This document shows positions 22,869 through 32,742 of a stretch of DNA of 64,000 nt, one piece after another. The notes under the pieces are model-generated. The model did no database searches and had not been told where the DNA came from. It saw nothing but the letters and a program-made list of their open reading frames with translations. The position numbers and the translations under genes were made by a program. This stretch comes from Craspedostauros australis. Its lineage: Eukaryota; Bacillariophyta; Bacillariophyceae; Mastogloiales; Achnanthaceae. Numbering within the stretch: position 1 is the stretch's first letter; each line of letters opens with the position of its first letter. The DNA is taken from positions 598,257 to 662,256 of the forward strand of contig JAMXDE010000038.1 in assembly GCA_026770025.1 (NCBI GenBank). Direction: 5' to 3'.

Positions 22869-23797
22869 CGTCGGCGTTTACGGAGTCTTCTGTCTGCAGC
22901 TGCGTCTATCTTGCACCTGCGCTTGTCCTATGGACGGATCTGAACTTCGCGGAGATGTTCGTGCTCTCACACTTGTATTGTGCTTCTGGGTTGGAATGCA
23001 GAATAGAGTGGAGTCGAGTCGAGTGGAGTAGCGCAGAATAGTAGGCGGATTGGCATCAATGAATGAACGCTCTGCCATGGAAGGGCACAGAGTATTCGAA
23101 TGTATGGTTGGACAAGGTTGGTAATGATGCTCCCACGAATGACTCTAGCACGCTGCTTCCCCAAAGGCCAACTTTGTGCCTTCCAACGGACGATGAACTG
23201 TGCCGGCCAATGAAGAACAACAGCATGACGACCGACCATGCCATGCCTCATCAAAGATGACCCCATCGGTGACGACGTCGTGTTGTTGTTCTCTTGTGGT
23301 GCGAGGCGATTTGGCGCCAACGAAATTGTCATTCCACGCACGACTCTTTCGAACAATCGACTCGTGATTCAGACGAGACCAACCATCGTTGATTGAATCG
23401 TGATGTAGTCCTGTTGCAGAGGCTACGAAAATACATTAGACTTACAACTAGGATAGAGTAAGCACTCGCGCCAACTCGACAAGGGCTCTACTCGTTTCAC
23501 CTTCGAGTGCGACCTGGAGAGCAAGAGAAGGGAATCGTGGAGATACCTGTTGCGGATGCAACGATGGCACACAGCAGCGTGGATGAGCCAGTTGGTTTTG
23601 ATTGAAGCCCATTCAACCACATGAACACGTATGTGCGGCACTCCGCACGCGTGCTGCCGACCCCAGCCATGATACTCGTATGTATTTCTGTCATACTCCC
23701 CGGAGAGAGCACCATATTCACGCTTCGCCTTAGTTGTTGAAGTGCGACGAATCTCATCCGGCTTCTTCCATCTCTCGTTGGGAGCTTGGCATATTTC
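22869..23797. other. Spacer, no gene seen
   Basis: About 930 bases between the start of one minus-strand gene and the stop of the next. A short GAGTGGAGTCGAGTCGAGTG repeat lies near 23009-23028. No coding signal is supported; the left part should hold the promoter of the sulfotransferase-like gene. Confidence 0.4.
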
Positions 23798-26032
23798 TCA
23801 TGGGGAGCATTCCGCGTCCCCAATTCGCCTCTTCCTGCTCAACACCTTCACCTCTGCAGTCCCAGCCTTGTCGTCTTTGCCATCATCATCATCGTTGGGC
23901 GCGTTGGCAGAATCATCCGTCATCTGCTCAAACAATGCCAACATCCTCCCATCGCGACCTTCCTCTTGTGCACATTGCAACGGCGTATCGCCACTCTTGT
24001 TCTGAACGTGCGGATCGAGCATCTCCAATGTCATCAAATACTCAACCACTTCCAAATACTCGCCTTTCACAGCACAGTGCAGCACTGTATCTCCCTCATC
24101 GTTCGCCATGTTCACATCCACATCCACGTTGTTCGATTCGACCAACAGTTTCATCTTCTCAGCTCGAATCTTGTGATCATCACTCTTGCTCTCACTTTCA
24201 CACCCATCCTCAGATACATTTCTATCTGCTCCTTTGCAAATACAGTGCAATACTGTATCGCCGCTGCTGTTTCGCAACGTGGCATCCACTGAGTCACATC
24301 CGATCAGATTCCGAAGGACGGAAACATCACCCTTCTCGCATGCGAGATGGAGGAGAGTGGTGCCATCATGATTCTGAATGTTCGCGATTGCTGTGACATT
24401 CTCCATCAGCCGTTGCATGGTGTCCACATCACCAACGGTATCACCAACATCAACATCATCCTGGTTGTGATTGTTGAAGAGATCGGTGAGGTTGGTTGTG
24501 GGAATGATTTGTTGTTGAATGAAATCGAAGACGTGATGAAGCCTGGCGGCATGATCGAAGGTGAAGAACATGCCCCTGTTGAACGCAATGTGAAGGGGTG
24601 TGTCACCATCTTCGTTTTGGATGTTGAGGCTTGCATCGGTCTTGCGTGACTGTAGCAACTCCTTGATGAAGCGTCGCTCCCCTTTCAAGCAAGCGATGTG
24701 GAGAGGCGTATTCCCATGGTTGTTTTGGAAGTTGAAGATGTCGTCGATATCTGTGTGTATGCCATTGTCGTCGTCGTTGATGTTGAGGATTGCATCGCTC
24801 TTGCGTGAGTGCAGCAATTCCATGATGAAGCTTTGCTCCCCTCTCAAGCAAGCGATGTGGAGAGGCGTATTTCCATCGTTGTTCTGGGTGCGAAGCATGA
24901 TGCCAGTGAGGATGCGATCCTGGTTCATCAGATACTCAACCGTGTCAAAGGCCACCCAATCCCTGAGAATGACATGGAGCGGTGTATTCCCTTTGTTGTT
25001 TTGCATGCTCCCATTGGCGTTGGCATTGATACCAAGCATGCTGTTGATATCGATACGATCCGTTTCCATCAGACACGAAATCGCATCTCTGGTCCCATAT
25101 AGGCAGGCAAGATGTAGCAGCGAATTGCCATCGCAGTTTGGTCCAATCACCTCAGGACGAACATCGAGTTCATCTAAACCCAACAAGTATGTGATGATTT
25201 CCTTGTTGCGGCACCCACAGTGGAGGGGAGTGTCCCCACTGTTGTTTCGGACGTTGACATCGATATCGACACCAATCCCATCCGACTCCATCATGTGCCT
25301 GACTACATCGATTTGACCCAACATACATGCGAGATGCAAAAGCGTGGAACCTTTCTTGTCCTGTTTGTTGATGTAAGCGTCAACGTTGACATGACTCGAT
25401 TGCACCAAGTATTCCAGTACATCGGGTCGTTTGCTCCAGCATGCGCGATGAATCAATGTGGAACCGCCATCGTCTTCCATGACGATGGACACTTGGCCGG
25501 ATTCCAACAAATACTTCGCAGTCTCAGCATTGTCGTTTCCGCAGGCACCATGAAGCACAGTCCGGCCTTTGTTGTCTTTGATATTGACATCCACGTCGAT
25601 TCGATCGGATTCCATCAGATACTCAACAATGGCTTTGTGTCCATTCCAGCAGGCAAGGCCGAGTGGTGTTCGACCAATGTTGGATTTGATGTTGGCATTC
25701 ACATCGATTTCCTTCGATTCCACCAAGTACTCAACGATGCTGTTGCGTCCCTTGAAGCAAGCATAATGAAATGGCGTGTGCCCCTGCTTGTTTTGGAGAT
25801 TGACATCCACATCGATTCGATCAGACTCCACCAGATACTTCACCATCTCCCTGGTTCCATGAGAACATGCATGATGAAACGCAGTTTCGCCGCGCTTGTC
25901 TGCCGTATTGGAAGGGATGACCGCTCCGTCCGCATACGATTCAACCAGATCTTGAATCATTATCAAGCTATCGTAGTGGCATGCACAGCCCATCTCTATG
26001 ATCCACTCATAGACGGCCTCGTTACTGCGCAT
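23798..26032 (-). CDS. Long ankyrin-repeat protein
   Basis: 744 residues from ATG 26032. The frame extends to 26173 only through a TTG, so the ATG is preferred. Almost the whole protein is ankyrin repeats with the T-P-L/F-H-x-A-C core, for example GETAFHHACSHGTREMVKYL, GHTPFHYACFKGRNSIVEYL and GRTPLGLACWNGHKAIVEYL. I count at least 15 repeats. Many are followed by a shared loop of the type ESDRIDVDVN, indicating expansion by internal duplication. Two longer loops near the middle carry Asp/Asn-rich inserts. There is no signal peptide or membrane segment. The C-terminus is short, Asp-rich and then basic (KVLSRKRRIGDAECSP). Expected to be a cytosolic or nuclear scaffold; the partner is unknown. 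It sits between the two sulfotransferase-like paralogues, in the same orientation. Confidence 0.88.
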   Translation of the reverse strand: MRSNEAVYEWIIEMGCACHYDSLIMIQDLVESYADGAVIPSNTADKRGETAFHHACSHGTREMVKYLVESDRIDVDVNLQNKQGHTPFHYACFKGRNSIVEYLVESKEIDVNANIKSNIGRTPLGLACWNGHKAIVEYLMESDRIDVDVNIKDNKGRTVLHGACGNDNAETAKYLLESGQVSIVMEDDGGSTLIHRACWSKRPDVLEYLVQSSHVNVDAYINKQDKKGSTLLHLACMLGQIDVVRHMMESDGIGVDIDVNVRNNSGDTPLHCGCRNKEIITYLLGLDELDVRPEVIGPNCDGNSLLHLACLYGTRDAISCLMETDRIDINSMLGINANANGSMQNNKGNTPLHVILRDWVAFDTVEYLMNQDRILTGIMLRTQNNDGNTPLHIACLRGEQSFIMELLHSRKSDAILNINDDDNGIHTDIDDIFNFQNNHGNTPLHIACLKGERRFIKELLQSRKTDASLNIQNEDGDTPLHIAFNRGMFFTFDHAARLHHVFDFIQQQIIPTTNLTDLFNNHNQDDVDVGDTVGDVDTMQRLMENVTAIANIQNHDGTTLLHLACEKGDVSVLRNLIGCDSVDATLRNSSGDTVLHCICKGADRNVSEDGCESESKSDDHKIRAEKMKLLVESNNVDVDVNMANDEGDTVLHCAVKGEYLEVVEYLMTLEMLDPHVQNKSGDTPLQCAQEEGRDGRMLALFEQMTDDSANAPNDDDDGKDDKAGTAEVKVLSRKRRIGDAECSP

Positions 26033-27270
26033 GGTACATTGATTCCATTGTGATGAAAGAGGCGTATGGTTGGGAAGTCGAGGTTGAATTGGACCAGAGA
26101 AGCAAAGCACCGATGTAAGTGAGAAATACGAGTAGGTGACATAGTCGCAGCCGCACACACTCAGATGTGGCAAATCTATTTAATCCAATCCAATCCAACC
26201 ACGGATAACCACGAAACGCAAACAGAAATATTGCAACTCACTCTTCTGCTTGATTGTTGGGCATGCTCGGTATTCTTAATGATGATGGTCTATGATGTGC
26301 TGCGCCTCGTTTTTCGTGAGGGAAGGGCGCTGGAAGTTGGTGTAGCGCGGCTGCGGATGGAGAGGATGTGGCAGCGATCTCTTGATGTGATTGAGAGAAG
26401 CCCCTTTGATGAGAATGGACTGTCGGAGTACCAGCACGATCGCGAAGATTGTTGTGCCTCTCTTGATGCGTTGTAACGTGTTCAATGCGTGTGATGGGTG
26501 TGCCTTTCGCTGGTCACCCTGATGCCTTACTCTGCTCTGTCTTGCGCTTGAAAGTGTTGAGATACGGCTGGATGTAACTTCGTTGGTATTATATCACCTT
26601 TGAGTTCGTCTTGAGAGTGATGTGTGCTGCAGATCTCGGTTTTATGGCACGGGGAGACAGGCATTGTGAGCCAGGCATCGTAATCGCAGGCGCCCATCGC
26701 CTCCACAGGCGAGCAGGGTGGAAAATCTCATTTTGTGCTTCTCGTCGCGATGTTCAGCAGCGTTGGAGTTTTTTGTTGTTGGTTTCGGAGTTGCCATTGT
26801 TGTCATTGCTGTTGATGTTGCGGTCGGTGTTGTTACCTCAACGCGCAACGGCTCACTCTCCGTGTTGATGTATCGGAGACGTCCATGCGGAGTCATCGCG
26901 GATGCTTCCAGTCTTTCACTTTGTGCGTTGTCTCTGTGTTTGTGTCCCCTCTCTTGGAGTCGCGGAGCATGTTCTCCAGCGTGGACGCTTCCCAACTCCG
27001 AAACACGCAAAGCCCGCTGAAACGAAGAGCGGAACAAAACACGCAATGAGTCCTCGCTGATGCATTTGAGTCCGGACTAATCTTCGTGGACATGCTCTTC
27101 TCCGTCGATCTTTCCACCACAGTGTCCAAAGTAAATTCTCGGAGAGCAGAGCCGGCTGCATGGTATTTTATACGTGTTGCGAACTATTAGAGTCTGCATA
27201 TGTAGTAATGGACAACTCTAAGTCCTCGACTTGTGAGAAGTTCCCGCCCCTTCTTCCGCAAGATGACTCT
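26033..27270. other. Spacer, no gene seen
   Basis: The left part should contain the promoter of the ankyrin gene. ATCCAATCCAATCCAACC at about 26184-26201 is a short 5-base tandem repeat. Frames in 26600-27160 are open on several strands but have low-complexity, unconvincing products. Confidence 0.4.
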
Positions 27271-28954
27271 TCACAGCCCATCGTTTGCTTGTCTATCTCG
27301 GCTTGCGTCTCTCGCATTCAGCTCCGCTTTCTGCTCTCGTTCATATCGTTTCAGGAAGTCGTAGGAATCTTGCAGGAAGGTCGCGGCTGCTTTCTGGATC
27401 TTGGGCGTCGCCGCATCCTCCTTGGCTTCGTTGTCGCTGTGGAAGATGCCTGCGCGGTTGTCGCGTCCCTTCGCGTAGAATGAGGTCACGTGCCGGATGC
27501 GTTTCACCATCGTCTCCGTCACCGTAATTCCCATGTGCTGTGGGAGAATCTCCTCGTACAGCCTCTGCGGTAGATCGGCGTAGTTGATTGGAATTCCCAT
27601 CGAGGCCGGTTTGTCCAGCTCTTCCGTCGCGGCTTCGACGATGCCAGCCAAATGTGCCGCGCAGTACTCCTCCAGCGTCGCCTTCCTCTTCGATTCGATG
27701 CCATGCCGATTCAGGATCTCCAGCAAGCTGTTGGGCGGTTGCTTGCGCGATCGCGTGCACACGGCCTGCTTCAATCCGTCCTTGGTGTGACTCATCATCA
27801 CCTGCACTGGATCACGGTACACGAACATCCATGGCGTTTGTGGAAAGGCATGCACGAAGTCGGCGATGTGATACGTCGTCGCCGATTGGAATTTGAAGAA
27901 TACACGCTCTTCGTCCTCATCGTTGGTGCGGCTCATGAGATAGATCACGTCGCGGAACAATCGATCGAACTGCTTGCGCGTGCCGCTGTGTTTCCATTGG
28001 CCATGAACGTAGTTGAAGACCCGTATGGGTGGCGAGCTCTCCGAGTACACGCGATGGTGCTGGGGATCCATTCCGATCAGCGTGTTGGCGACGAGCGTGC
28101 TGCCGCATCGCGATTCGTGAAATGCGACGCCGGTCAGATCGAGGACCTTCGGAGTCGCTTTCTTTGCTGCATCGTCGTTGGTGCTTGCGTCTTGCAATCG
28201 TTGCTGGACTTTCGCATCCCGTTCCTTTGCAAGCTTGGCTATGTGCGCGAGGTCGAAGGTGAAGCGATGATTTGTGCACTCTGGCGAATGCATAACGATG
28301 TCGCGGAACATTGGGTCTGCGCGGTGCCGGAATGAGGTTGCGTCATTTGTTGGCGAAAGCACGGGTATATTGGTTGATGTGGAATCGTTTCGCGTGTGTG
28401 CGCATGTTGACAGGATGATACCACCAAAGGTCAACAAGCAGAGGGAGACATGAAAGGTGGTGAGCCAGACCATCTGGTGATTGCAAAAACGGCCATTGCA
28501 GCCATTACCGAAAGAGAGATGCGCACGTGCCATGATCGCAATGCAGAAGGGACTTACACTTGGACGGATTGGTCTTGTGCAAGGACCAGTCCAGTTCACA
28601 AAAGTCGCCGGAGACTCCAGCGTAGCCATCCTCCGGAGCGTCTCGGATCTTTTGCATATCGAAGGAGAGATCGACTAGATGGAGTTCCGCATTCAGGATC
28701 TTTCGCAGCGCGGCGTCCCTGTCCATCTTCCTGAATCGCCCACCATGATTTGGATCCTTCGTATGGTGCTGCGCATGTGGGGATCCACCGTTGTGATGAG
28801 CAGGGCGTGGCTTGCGCAGATTCCGACCAGACGAAGATCGCCGCCCGATCCCCAGCGCCTTCAACAGCACTATCAGGATTGCGAAGAATGCAACGATGAC
28901 CACCAGCCGACGCACGAGCTTGCGCCGCGCTGCCTTTCCATTGTTGCCCTTCAT
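27271..28954 (-). CDS. Type II membrane sulfotransferase-like protein, paralogue B
   Basis: Two exons: 28954-28558 and 28316-27271. A phase-1 intron of 241 bases (28317-28557) opens with GTAAGT and ends with GCGCAG; the product is 480 residues. The start at 28954 (MKGNNGKAARRK) is chosen because it aligns with paralogue A; the upstream in-frame codons to 29044 do not. A single hydrophobic anchor (about 14-37, VVIVAFFAILIVLL) follows the basic N-terminus. Exon 2 carries FHESRCGSTLVANTL and YRDPVQVMMSH, the same PAPS-binding-like motifs as paralogue A. The exon-2 coding parts of the two genes have exactly the same length (1046 bases), while the stem encoded by exon 1 is shorter here and less conserved. 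Likely a Golgi sulfotransferase with unknown acceptor. The pair arose by local duplication. Confidence 0.75.
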
Positions 28955-29178
28955 GATTGGCCCAGCGCGATTGGATGCACTGCTCACTGCGGTGATGTGT
29001 TCGTTGCTGCGAATTGCAATCAGCCGTCGATCGTCTCTCGTCACGAAACTCCTTGATCCAGTTTTGCGATGACACGGAGATCCTCATTTCAGCAATGTCC
29101 TCTCTGAGCTGCGTCGTGGCACCGATGTCGTTGCCTGTGTGCAAACAACGGACGATGCATCCAAATGGCGACCAGCTC

Positions 29179-29212
29179 TATCTCTCTCTCTCTCTCTCTC
29201 TCTGGAGTGTTC
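29179..29212. repeat. CT microsatellite
   Basis: An uninterrupted run of TC dinucleotides preceded by TCTA. Confidence 0.85.
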
Positions 29213-29660
29213 GACATTGAGCTTCGTGACTGGCATCGCGGAGATCGCCATCGTCGCCGCTCTGTTGGCAACGGATCTCCAGAACCGTGGTGTTGTATTT
29301 GCCTTTTTGGTTCATGTTCGCGAAGATTTTGGACCGTTTGTGACATCTGAGTATCTTGACGACGTCACAACATGTGATGAATAATGATTTGTCTGACGCT
29401 CGATAGACAGTTTGGAAGTGCGGACAGACGCAAAAGTGCGTGATGCAGACATGCGCTGTGTCATGTTGTATTGGAATTGTTTCGCTCGCCTGGGACACCC
29501 AACATTTTGTCCAGAAGATCCATCTTGAACGTGATTGAAAGTTGTCGACATGACATTTTCTCTCTTTTGACAGAACTGATCGAGAAAACGATAGTGTTGC
29601 TCATTTTTACTAGTTTCCAAAATTTGTGAAATAGCGGTTTCCTTGGTTGTCATCAGTTGA

Positions 29661-29792
29661 CGGAGTGAGACAAAGTTGGACAAAGTCAGACAAAGTTGGA
29701 CAGAGTGAGACAAAGTTGGACAGAACTCGGCAAAAATGGACAATAGCAAATCGACTTTGACAAAATTGGACAAAATTGGGCAAAGTCATCCA
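29661..29792 (+). repeat. 10-base minisatellite GACAAAGTTG (left array)
   Basis: About 13 imperfect copies of a 10-base unit, GACAAAGTTG with variants such as GACAAAGTCA and GACAGAGTGA. The mirror-oriented array of the same unit is at 31825-31972. Confidence 0.75.
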
Positions 29793-30617
29793 AACACAGA
29801 CATGAGCCAAGCACACGTGTAAACAAAAATGACTACGGAGACAAGTGAATTCTATTTTGCAGCGTAAATCTGTCTTAATTAGTTGTGTTACACTTCCTCC
29901 CAAGATAAACGATGAAGTTCTGATGACGAGCCTCTTGGTAGATGCGTTCCTTGAACTTCGTATGACTAAATGGAGCATACTCAGGCCAGCTTTGTTGCAG
30001 TTGGAACGGTGTTAAATGTGTGTGGCTTCCATCCTTGATAGCGTGGCAGAGAGGCATCTTTGCGACAGACACAAAATAGGCTCCCCCGGTGGTTGTGTTG
30101 CTGTCGTGGGTGGAGTTGCCCGTTGTTCACCAAGGTGTTGGATTCCATCAATCAGTGTCTGAGCTTCTTCACCATTTGCTTCCGATGATTGCAAAGCCTA
30201 GCTTCAGACTGACTGAAAACAACATCAATGGATCCTGCCAGGTGAGAATAGCACAACTCCCATGCCTCAACAGCAGCAACCTCTTCCTCTTCCACTGGCA
30301 ATGTACTAGAAAGATCCTCAAGGATGATTTCTCTTGCCTGACTTCCCCTCCATTGTGCAGTACCAGATGAAAGGAGGAGCAGAACTATTTGAAACTTGAG
30401 TTCTGGTGCATGTTCCCAACAATTCTCCCATCACTGACAAATCACAACAACAGAAGGTTATCGCATTTCACATTCACACCCCTGTATTAATGTCACAACT
30501 GGCAATCACATTCGGATTTCACATTGGTACTCATGACTCATTTGCGACCTATGAAGAAAGAAAACCAAAGTGGCTGGATCAGCTTCTCTTCTGTAGAACA
30601 GAATTCTATTTTAGACT

Positions 30618-30830
30618 TATCAGCACAAATACATATAGTGCTAAATCTCATTACTCCGGACGCCCCCACAATCTACTTATTTCACTTGTGTTTGGTTCAG
30701 CAATTGCAACGCTTGTAGCTCAATGGTAGAGCGCCAGTAATTCTCACTGAGGTTCCGAGTTTGACTCCTGGCATGGTACTTTGCTTTTGCTTTCCCCTTG
30801 TGATTTTTACGGTAGTGCTCTTTCAAGACT
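30618..30830 (+). mobile_element. 213-base tRNA-related insertion (SINE-like)
   Basis: In TIR copy 1 the sequence runs TTTAGACT directly into GCTCTG (reverse strand, near 8490-8500). In this copy the same two halves are separated by 213 bases, flanked by AGACT at 30613-30617 and 30826-30830. That gives an empty site and a 5-base target duplication. The insert contains a tRNA-like segment (30709-30782) with Pol III A- and B-box-like sequences. A SINE would normally start with the tRNA part; here about 90 bases precede it, so the class is open. Confidence 0.6.
30709..30782 (+). tRNA. tRNA-like sequence, probably a tRNA pseudogene or SINE head
   Basis: The D arm GCTC-AATGGTA-GAGC is perfect, and TAGCTCAATGG fits the A-box consensus. 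AGTTTGACTCC resembles the B box (9 of 11 positions). A T arm can be drawn (CCGAG / CCTGG) with one mismatch. The anticodon arm forms only four pairs with an irregular loop lacking U33, and the acceptor ends do not pair. It is therefore unlikely to be a working tRNA. Confidence 0.45.
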
Positions 30831-31737
30831 GCTCTGGTCTGGATGCTCTGTTGCATGTTATCGCATCACATGTTGAGACAAAAATGATGGTAGGATCATT
30901 AATGGGTGTGTCCTGAGTTGCATGCAATGCATATCTCTCTTTCTCCTCTTCATAGCCTTGTATTGTGAAATTTTTGTTGCCATGTCTTCTGTCGCAACTT
31001 TGCCACGACCAGAAGTCCAATAACAGAGGCGCAAGCACTTCGTCCCTGCTACTTCCTGGCTTGTTCAAGTCTCTCTTGCCAATATCGATGGCAGAGACTT
31101 CTTGATCACCATATCATGGAGATGGATCAGCAGTTTGCTGTCCAATAGAAGCTCCTCATGCAGTCTACACAGAACTATTGCTATGCTACATTAAGTTGGT
31201 TGGAGGCCACCAATGACATCCGCTATGGCAATCAGGAGCTCCAAAGGATGCAAAATGCGTGTTGGTCCAAGTTCCTGGTCATATCAGAGGGCACCGATCC
31301 TCAGAGAATCCAGGAACACACCATGTATGATGCATCGGATGAAATGGGCAATGAGCAAAGCTTCCTTGGCTGGACTATGAAGGGAGTCACTGCTAATTGC
31401 ACGCAAATGTCATAGATGACGTTTGCAGGCATATCCAACATTGCTTTCACTCTCTATTGCTCCATGTATCCTTCACACTAGAATGCTAGCTTCTGCTTTG
31501 CTAGCATGCCAATGCATCCATCATCAGTATGACAAAGATGACGGAACACTATTGTACATGAAGAGATATGATTGGGTGTTTATTTCGTTTCGACATGTGG
31601 AAGGTCTATTGCCGGGACTGCGACGTGAAACTCGATTGTGTTTCAATTTCCGAGGGGGGGAATTCGCATGTTGCCCCTCCAAAAATATCTCGATGAGGTT
31701 ATATTGTACTGTGGGAATTGCTATTTGTAATACAATA

Positions 31738-32742
31738 TCACTCATATCAGAGCGAAGTCGCAGGTCGATAGTCTGGAGAGAGCAACTGATTCATCGCCCA
31801 CTCTAATTTCCGTCATCAGCCTGAGTCTCACTTTGTCCGGCTTTGTCTGATTTTGTCTACTTCTGTCTGACTTTGTCTGACGCTTTCTGATTCTGTCTGG
31901 TTTTGTCTCACTTTGTCCAATTCGGTCAAATTTTGTCTGACATTGTCTGACATTGTCTGCCATTGTCCAACTCATTTTTAGGCACAATTTCGGATCTCAG
32001 ATGACAAATGCAAAGAAGCAAAAATATCCATTTTTCCATTCAAGAACAATTTCTCAGCAATAATCCTCCATTATCGAGTCCCGTAATGAGTAGTTGACAG
32101 AGAAAAACTCATGAAATGGACAATTTGTTGGGTGTCCCTGATGTTTGCTTTGGGACACTTGTTCTTCCTTGCCGTGATTGAATTCTTGGCGCTGTGACCG
32201 GGAAGCGGGTGCGGCTTTTGACGCCTTTCGGGTCGCTTTTCCTCTTTGTGTGGATGAAGACGATTGGCGGGGCGAGTGTCTCTCAATAGGCCAAGTAAAT
32301 GGGATCATGTTGCCGCTTGGACGGACCCAGAATTGGGATTCCCGTGTCATGACACTGCTGCACATTCCAGCTTCCGACATTGACCCAAGAGAGCGAAGTC
32401 ATCAAGTCCAAACGCTGACTATGCGCAAGAGCTTTCCGCCTCCCTTCACGCACAACGAAGACCACAGCGCCACCACGCCCAAACCGACATCAAGAATGAC
32501 ATCAAGACTGCCAGCAACGCCACAGCAAAGGCCATGTACGCACCTGACTCGTACATGTACTAATACACGGTCGGCGAGACCAACCACCAATCTCAGCGAA
32601 AGCGAAAGCGCCAAGCGCATGTCCTGATCACAATCTCAGGCGCTGCCACAACCGCAATCACAATTACGCCCACGATTACGCCCACCAGCCCACCAACGAG
32701 CACACTTACCAACACAAACGCAGACACGTTGAGACTCTCATC
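31738..32742. other. Spacer upstream of the STAND ATPase
   Basis: Contains the right-hand minisatellite array. The 32160-32740 part is presumably promoter and 5' leader of the + strand gene at 32743. No other gene is supported. Confidence 0.4.
31825..31972 (-). repeat. 10-base minisatellite (right array, inverted)
   Basis: About 14 imperfect copies of CTTTGTCTGA-type units, the reverse complement of the GACAAAGTTG unit at 29661-29792. Together the two arrays flank the TIR element in opposite orientation. Confidence 0.75.

Larger units (their letters stand above)
28955..30458. other. Repeat-bearing spacer
   Basis: No gene supported. It holds a CT microsatellite (29179-29212) and a 10-base minisatellite (29661-29792), listed separately. 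The left end should hold the promoter of paralogue B. Confidence 0.4.
30459..31737 (+). mobile_element. TIR element, copy 2, carrying a nested insertion
   Basis: The left end has TATCGCATTTCACATT at 30459-30474, identical to copy 1. The right end at about 31737 is degenerate but alignable (TACAATA for the expected GCGATA). Without the 213-base insertion at 30618-30830 the copy would be about 1066 bases, against 1088 for copy 1. Shared blocks include the CTTCTGTAGAA segment, ATTAATGGGTGTG, the GGCAGAGAC / TTGATCACC block, the CTATTGC...CATG block, and the GTTGCCCCTC block near the right end. Open frames on this strand (31423-31806) share a motif with copy 1 but are not an intact transposase. 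Divergence between the copies points to an old family. Confidence 0.65.

Noticed and set aside
30709-30782. A functional tRNA gene
   Set aside because: Acceptor stem does not pair, the anticodon loop lacks U33, and it lies inside a nested insertion; called tRNA-like only.
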